Under the pieces are notes generated by a model. It saw only the letters and a list, made by a program, of their open reading frames with translations, did no database searches and was not told the origin of the DNA. Below are positions 7,203 through 8,008 of a DNA stretch of 8,008 nucleotides, piece by piece (the stretch's first letter is position 1; the number at the start of each line of letters is the position of its first letter). A program made the position numbers and the translations under genes. The stretch is from an uncultured Lachnospiraceae bacterium (GTDB taxonomy: Bacteria > Bacillota > Clostridia > Lachnospirales > Lachnospiraceae): assembly GCA_905236615.1 (NCBI GenBank), contig CAJORC010000323.1, forward strand, positions 1 to 8,008, written 5' to 3'.

Positions 7203-7949
7203 TTATGCGTTTACGATCTGACCGAAATCAGGCTTAAGTGAAGCTCCTCCGATAAGTCCGCCGTCGATGTTGGGCTTTGAAAGAAGTTCAGCTGCATTGC
7301 CTGCATTCATTGATCCGCCGTACTGGATACGAACTGCATCTGCTGTAGCCTGATCATAAAGCTTTGCGATAAGCTCACGGATGAATCCGCAAACTTCTTC
7401 AGCCTGATCAGCTGTAGCAGTCTCGCCTGTACCGATAGCCCAGATAGGCTCGTAAGCGATAACAAGCTCTTTAACCTGATCAGCTGTTACGCCGCTGAGA
7501 TCCCATGTGATCTGTCTCTCGATCCACTCTTTGTATGTGTCAGCCTTGCGGAGTGCAAGTGACTCACCACAGCAGAGGATAGGCTTTAAGCCTGCTGCAA
7601 ATGCCTTCTTAACCTTTGCATTGATAAGGATATCGTTCTCGCCGAAGATATCTCTTCTCTCTGAATGTCCGATGATGATGTACTCAACACCTGCATCCTT
7701 GAGCATGGGTGCTGAAATCTCACCTGTGAATGCGCCCTTGTCCTCGATGTAGAAGTTCTCTGCACCGATCTTTACGTTTGAGCCTTTTACAGCTTCTGCT
7801 ACAGGAACGATGTCAATTGCAGGTACGCAGTATACTACGTCTACGTTGTCGTTCTTTACAAGGTCTTTTAATGTATCTACAAGTTTTACTGCCTCACTGG
7901 GAGTCATATTCATCTTCCAGTTGCCGGCGATTATTCTTTTTCTTGCCAT
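7203..7949 (-). CDS. tpiA: Triosephosphate isomerase
   Basis: The 248-residue product interconverts dihydroxyacetone phosphate and glyceraldehyde 3-phosphate in glycolysis; it is a cytoplasmic TIM-barrel dimer of normal length. Active-site residues are all present: N10 and K12 in AGNWKMN, catalytic H95 in IIGHSERR, catalytic base E167 in [11 protein letters not shown], and the phosphate-binding YGGSMN (210-215) and GGLIGGASL (230-238). The hinged loop 6 reads [10 protein letters not shown], with Glu at 176 where Lys or Arg is common; this position is variable and not catalytic. The frame extends 12 codons further upstream to 7985, but I chose the ATG at 7949 because AAGGAG (7956-7961) sits six bases before it and [14 protein letters not shown] is the standard N-terminus. 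No convincing promoter is visible in the 59 bases upstream, so transcription probably comes from an upstream gene, commonly pgk or gap in this group (inference). Confidence 0.97.
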   Translation of the reverse strand: MARKRIIAGNWKMNMTPSEAVKLVDTLKDLVKNDNVDVVYCVPAIDIVPVAEAVKGSNVKIGAENFYIEDKGAFTGEISAPMLKDAGVEYIIIGHSERRDIFGENDILINAKVKKAFAAGLKPILCCGESLALRKADTYKEWIERQITWDLSGVTADQVKELVIAYEPIWAIGTGETATADQAEEVCGFIRELIAKLYDQATADAVRIQYGGSMNAGNAAELLSKPNIDGGLIGGASLKPDFGQIVNA

Positions 7950-7993
7950 GATATACTCCTTCGTATGTTTTACAAAAGTGTTCACTCACCTGC

Positions 7994-8004
7994 GCGCTTT
8001 GCGC
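7994..8004. repeat. Short GCGC-TTT-GCGC inverted repeat at the window edge
   Basis: A 4-bp GC-only stem with a three-base loop lies about 45 bases upstream of the tpiA start, within an unusually GC-rich patch (7991-8008). It is too short to call a terminator and no T-run follows toward tpiA. It may be part of the intergenic region behind the upstream gene, which cannot be seen here. Confidence 0.3.
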
Positions 8005-8008
8005 TTGC

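Noticed and set aside
7950..7985. N-terminal 12-codon extension of tpiA
   Set aside because: The AAGGAG site and the family N-terminus both point to the ATG at 7949; the extension covers the ribosome binding site itself.
1..8008. CRISPR array, mobile element, tRNA/rRNA genes or phage-defence system
   Set aside because: I looked for spaced direct repeats, transposase or integrase motifs, structured RNA genes and defence domains and saw none; all coding space is taken by the genes listed.

Overview
The window looks like an ordinary chromosomal segment of a low-to-mid GC Gram-positive anaerobe, most likely a Clostridia/Lachnospiraceae-type Firmicute. I infer this from strong AAGGAG-type ribosome binding sites, the protein sequences, a FapA/DUF342 protein next to valS, and a zinc-ribbon/TPR membrane protein. 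Every gene I can support is on the minus strand, so transcription runs from high to low coordinates.

From right to left, the window opens with tpiA (triosephosphate isomerase), probably the last gene of a glycolytic cluster lying mostly outside the window. A near-perfect 13-bp-stem terminator sits 10 nt past its stop. Next come a palindrome of unknown role and a textbook SigA promoter (TTGACA-17-TACAAT) driving valS (valyl-tRNA synthetase). The leader is only about 50 nt, leaving no room for a T-box. After valS, with gaps of 18, 29 and 47 nt, come a FapA/DUF342 beta-helix protein, an unrecognised acidic 53-residue small ORF, and a 543-residue protein made of zinc ribbon, TPR, transmembrane helix, coiled coil, TPR and an Ala/Gln tail. 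A stem-loop then separates this cluster from pepD (M20C cytosolic dipeptidase), whose 3' end runs off the left edge.

The likely unit is valS-fapA-orf53-TPR, with pepD either reading through the stem-loop or attenuated by it. tpiA, valS and pepD are housekeeping genes for glycolysis, aminoacylation and peptide breakdown. The middle three genes are the only part of unclear function. They may form a small scaffold or envelope-associated module, but that rests only on tight linkage and domain types. I see no CRISPR array, insertion sequence, prophage, tRNA or rRNA gene, and no clear sign of horizontal transfer.
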